Shown piece after piece: positions 13,635 to 15,717 of a stretch of DNA of 15,717 bases (its first letter is position 1; every line of letters starts with the position of its first letter). Source of the DNA: Pseudomonadota bacterium (GTDB lineage Bacteria; Pseudomonadota; Gammaproteobacteria; Acidithiobacillales; Acidithiobacillaceae). Location of the stretch: contig JAKBXD010000031.1 in the NCBI GenBank assembly GCA_021840785.1, positions 1 through 15,717 of the forward strand, in the 5' to 3' direction. Position numbers and translations under genes: made by a program. The notes beneath the pieces were generated by a model, which was given only the letters and a program-made list of their open reading frames with translations, searched no databases and was not told where the DNA came from.

Positions 13635-13660
13635 ACAGAATCTCTGTCGGTATAGATCAG
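13635..13660 (-). promoter_or_regulatory. 12-bp motif and small dyad upstream of the 432-aa gene
   Basis: CTGATCTATACC (13649-13660) on the minus strand is identical to the trbF copy and is followed by 31 nt to ATG 13617. Just downstream, 13635-13647 is a small dyad, ACAGA-GAT-TCTGT, then GGAGG. No good -35 is visible at normal spacing. The remainder of the 89-bp gap between trbE and this gene shows nothing else. Confidence 0.6.
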
Positions 13661-13706
13661 GGTGTACGGAGATGAGGGAGAAACACTGATTTTGGGATGC
13701 CTGCCA

Positions 13707-15717
13707 TTACCCCATCCCCTCCAGCGCCCGCGCCCAATCATGCCGATGGGCAGGCATACGCTCCCTCAGCCAGGCCGCCGGCCACCTGGGGCCATGCAGG
13801 GACTGGAGTTCCGCCACCCGCTTCACTTCACGCGGATCACTCACGCCACAAAAGGCGAGCGTTACCGGCCCCATGGCGAACTGGATGCGCCGCTGGCCAT
13901 TCGGGGTAGATACGTAGTAGTCCTGCTTTGGCATGCTGCCTATGAGCAATTCGATTTGTCGATCATTGAGCCCCATGTCTTGGTACAATGGACGCAGTGT
14001 CTCCTTTCCTGCCTCTGGATTGGGCAAGAAAATCTTTGTGAGACAGGATTCCTGCATTACGGGAAGCAAGGGGCTATTGCTCAATGCTGTCATTGATGGA
14101 GTAGCAAAAACCACGACGGCATTCTTCTTGCGCAAGACCAACAACCATTCCCGTAACTTGGCTCGAAACTGTTCGTTGTCCAGCATGGTCCAGGCTTCAT
14201 CTAAAATAATCATGGTGGGGCGCCCGTCCAGCATCTGCTCTATGCGATGAAACAGGTACAGGAGCGTAGGAACTACTACGAGCCTGGCCTGCTCATTTCC
14301 GGTCAGCAAATGCCCCATCTCAAACGTAATGAAGTCCGCATCTGCGTTGAGCCCATCAGTCTCTGCATCCAGCAGTTTTCCGGTACGTCCGGTCAGGGTG
14401 TAGTAGCGCAAGGCGTCCTTCAGTTCCTGGTTCTGAATCAACTGTACGAGGTTGGTCATAGACCGTCCGGATTCGCGCGCCAGGGCATCCACCGCCTGTT
14501 TAATGGCTGAGCGCTTGGTGGAGTCCATTCGCACCCCTTGCAGGATTGACAGGCTTTCTAGCCAATCTGTGGCGAATCCGGCGTCGGTCTCCTGGTCGGC
14601 ATGCAACAACGGCGCAAAGGTGATGTCCTGGTATTCGCCATTGATGTCATAGTGTTGTCCACCCAGCGCCTGATTAAGCGCATACATGGACAGGCCCTTG
14701 TCAAAACTGATGACCCGTGCATTCTGGTAACGGAACCACTGCGCGGCCAAAAGGCAAAGAAGGGTGGATTTACCCATTCCTGTCGGTCCGGAAATCAGGG
14801 TGTGCCCCACATCCGAAACATGCAGATTGAAACGAAAAGGCGTGCTGCCCGATGTCGCTGCATACAGCAATGGTGGTGCCTCCTGTCCATCGCTCATTTT
14901 CATGAGCGGGCTGGGGCATCGATCCGATCCTGCCCAGATCTCCGTCTTGGGTGCAAAGTCAGCAAAGTTCAGACTGTGCAGGATCGGGCGACGGATGTTC
15001 TCGTACAGATGCCCAGGTAGGCTGCCCAGGAAGGCTTCTACAGAGTTCACCGTTTCCAGAAAGGCGACATATCCGGCATTATCGAAGAAGGTTTTGACCG
15101 TCTTCACCCGATCTGCGAGGAGCTTTTCATCGGCACTGCGCAGAACTACAGACAGGTTGAAATGCCCGAACTTGACGGCGCCTTCGCGGGCCTCATTCAC
15201 CGCTTCCTTGGCATCCAGTGCCAGATTGACAACATGGTCATCGGCAGAGAGCTGTCCCGCCGCTTCGCCGGTAAGCTTCTCTCCGAGTAGCGCCTTGACA
15301 CCCTGCCGCCCACCAAACCACTTGTCCCGCAGTTTGCCCATGTCATGGACGGCATCGGCCTGATCCATGGGCAGGAAGCGCAGAGTGTATCGTAGAGGGA
15401 ATGGCAGGGAATGCAGGTGTTCCAGCATCTCGGGATAGGTATGGCTCGGAAAGCCAATCGCGGTAACTACCCGGATTTCCTCGCCATCGATGGCAGGCTC
15501 CAGACCGCCGACAAAATCATGATGCCCGACCAAGGCATCCAGATAAGCTGGGATGCGCGGGGCATTGACCCTGTGTGCCGCTCCGGTCAGGCATTCGTGG
15601 ATGTGCGTAAGCAGTCCGTCGGCATCGAGAGCACGGACGCGGTAGCGGCTGCGGAAGAGCCCCAGAATTAGGTCTACCATCTGTCGGAACCGGGCGAGCA
15701 TATCGGTGAAGCCGTCG
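13707..15717 (-). CDS. trbE: TrbE/VirB4 family T4SS ATPase, partial (5' end beyond right edge)
   Basis: The largest energy-providing ATPase of the T4SS, acting at the inner membrane in pilus assembly and substrate transfer. The first in-window ATG is at 15701 (664 aa to the stop), but the frame stays open to the edge (DGFTD before that Met). Walker A lies at 305-313 of this count, whereas in VirB4 it is usually past residue 400, so roughly 100-150 residues are missing upstream. Seen: the CagE/TrbE N-domain features (FPLRYTLRFLPMD at 101-113; FGHFNLSVVLRS at 178-189), Walker A GPTGMGKST (305-313), Walker B IILDEAW (498-504), then RKKNAVVVFATPSMTALSNSP (524-544) and a C-terminal helix. All catalytic landmarks look intact. 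The stop is 89 bp before the next gene. Confidence 0.95.
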   Translation of the reverse strand, partial: DGFTDMLARFRQMVDLILGLFRSRYRVRALDADGLLTHIHECLTGAAHRVNAPRIPAYLDALVGHHDFVGGLEPAIDGEEIRVVTAIGFPSHTYPEMLEHLHSLPFPLRYTLRFLPMDQADAVHDMGKLRDKWFGGRQGVKALLGEKLTGEAAGQLSADDHVVNLALDAKEAVNEAREGAVKFGHFNLSVVLRSADEKLLADRVKTVKTFFDNAGYVAFLETVNSVEAFLGSLPGHLYENIRRPILHSLNFADFAPKTEIWAGSDRCPSPLMKMSDGQEAPPLLYAATSGSTPFRFNLHVSDVGHTLISGPTGMGKSTLLCLLAAQWFRYQNARVISFDKGLSMYALNQALGGQHYDINGEYQDITFAPLLHADQETDAGFATDWLESLSILQGVRMDSTKRSAIKQAVDALARESGRSMTNLVQLIQNQELKDALRYYTLTGRTGKLLDAETDGLNADADFITFEMGHLLTGNEQARLVVVPTLLYLFHRIEQMLDGRPTMIILDEAWTMLDNEQFRAKLREWLLVLRKKNAVVVFATPSMTALSNSPLLPVMQESCLTKIFLPNPEAGKETLRPLYQDMGLNDRQIELLIGSMPKQDYYVSTPNGQRRIQFAMGPVTLAFCGVSDPREVKRVAELQSLHGPRWPAAWLRERMPAHRHDWARALEGMG

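Overview
The window is a stretch of a conjugative type IV secretion (T4SS) locus of the P-type (Trb, IncP-like) class, read entirely on the minus strand. Proteins and their order match the trb core of conjugative plasmids and integrative conjugative elements in Gram-negative bacteria. Base composition and protein style suggest a moderately GC-rich proteobacterium. An acidithiobacillus-like host is my best guess, but nothing here proves it. No relaxase, oriT, integrase or replication gene is visible, so plasmid versus ICE cannot be decided.

Layout in transcription order (right to left): trbE/VirB4 ATPase (5' end beyond the right edge); a 432-aa secreted protein I do not recognise; trbJ/VirB5-like; trbL/VirB6-like with a long low-complexity tail; a 119-aa two-helix membrane protein; trbF/VirB8; trbG/VirB9; a second VirB9-like gene in tandem; trbI/VirB10; a cassette of four small genes (ribbon-helix-helix protein, helical protein, zinc-ribbon protein, HU/IHF-like protein); a VirB1-like lytic transglycosylase; the TraG/VirD4 coupling protein; and a Trp-rich membrane protein overlapping the traG 3' end and running off the left edge. 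Most junctions are stop/start overlaps or gaps under 20 bp, as in a translationally coupled operon. VirB11 (trbB), VirB2 pilin (trbC) and VirB3 (trbD) are absent and probably lie upstream of trbE, beyond the right edge.

How the parts work together: TrbE powers assembly. TrbJ and TrbL form pilus-associated and inner-membrane parts, TrbF is the inner-membrane scaffold, and the VirB9-like proteins plus TrbI make the envelope-spanning core. The transglycosylase opens peptidoglycan, and TraG hands the DNA-protein substrate to the channel. The DNA-binding cassette between channel genes and coupling protein is a candidate for regulation or relaxosome support.

Three observations stand out. (1) All three intergenic gaps longer than 50 bp carry the same 12-bp motif, CTGA(T/G)CTATACC, each time exactly 31 nt before the start codon. 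(2) A perfect 11-bp inverted repeat holds the trbF ribosome-binding site. (3) Palindromic repeat elements are inserted in frame in two different genes (traG 3' end and the HU-like gene 5' end), with a compensatory base change in the hairpin stem.
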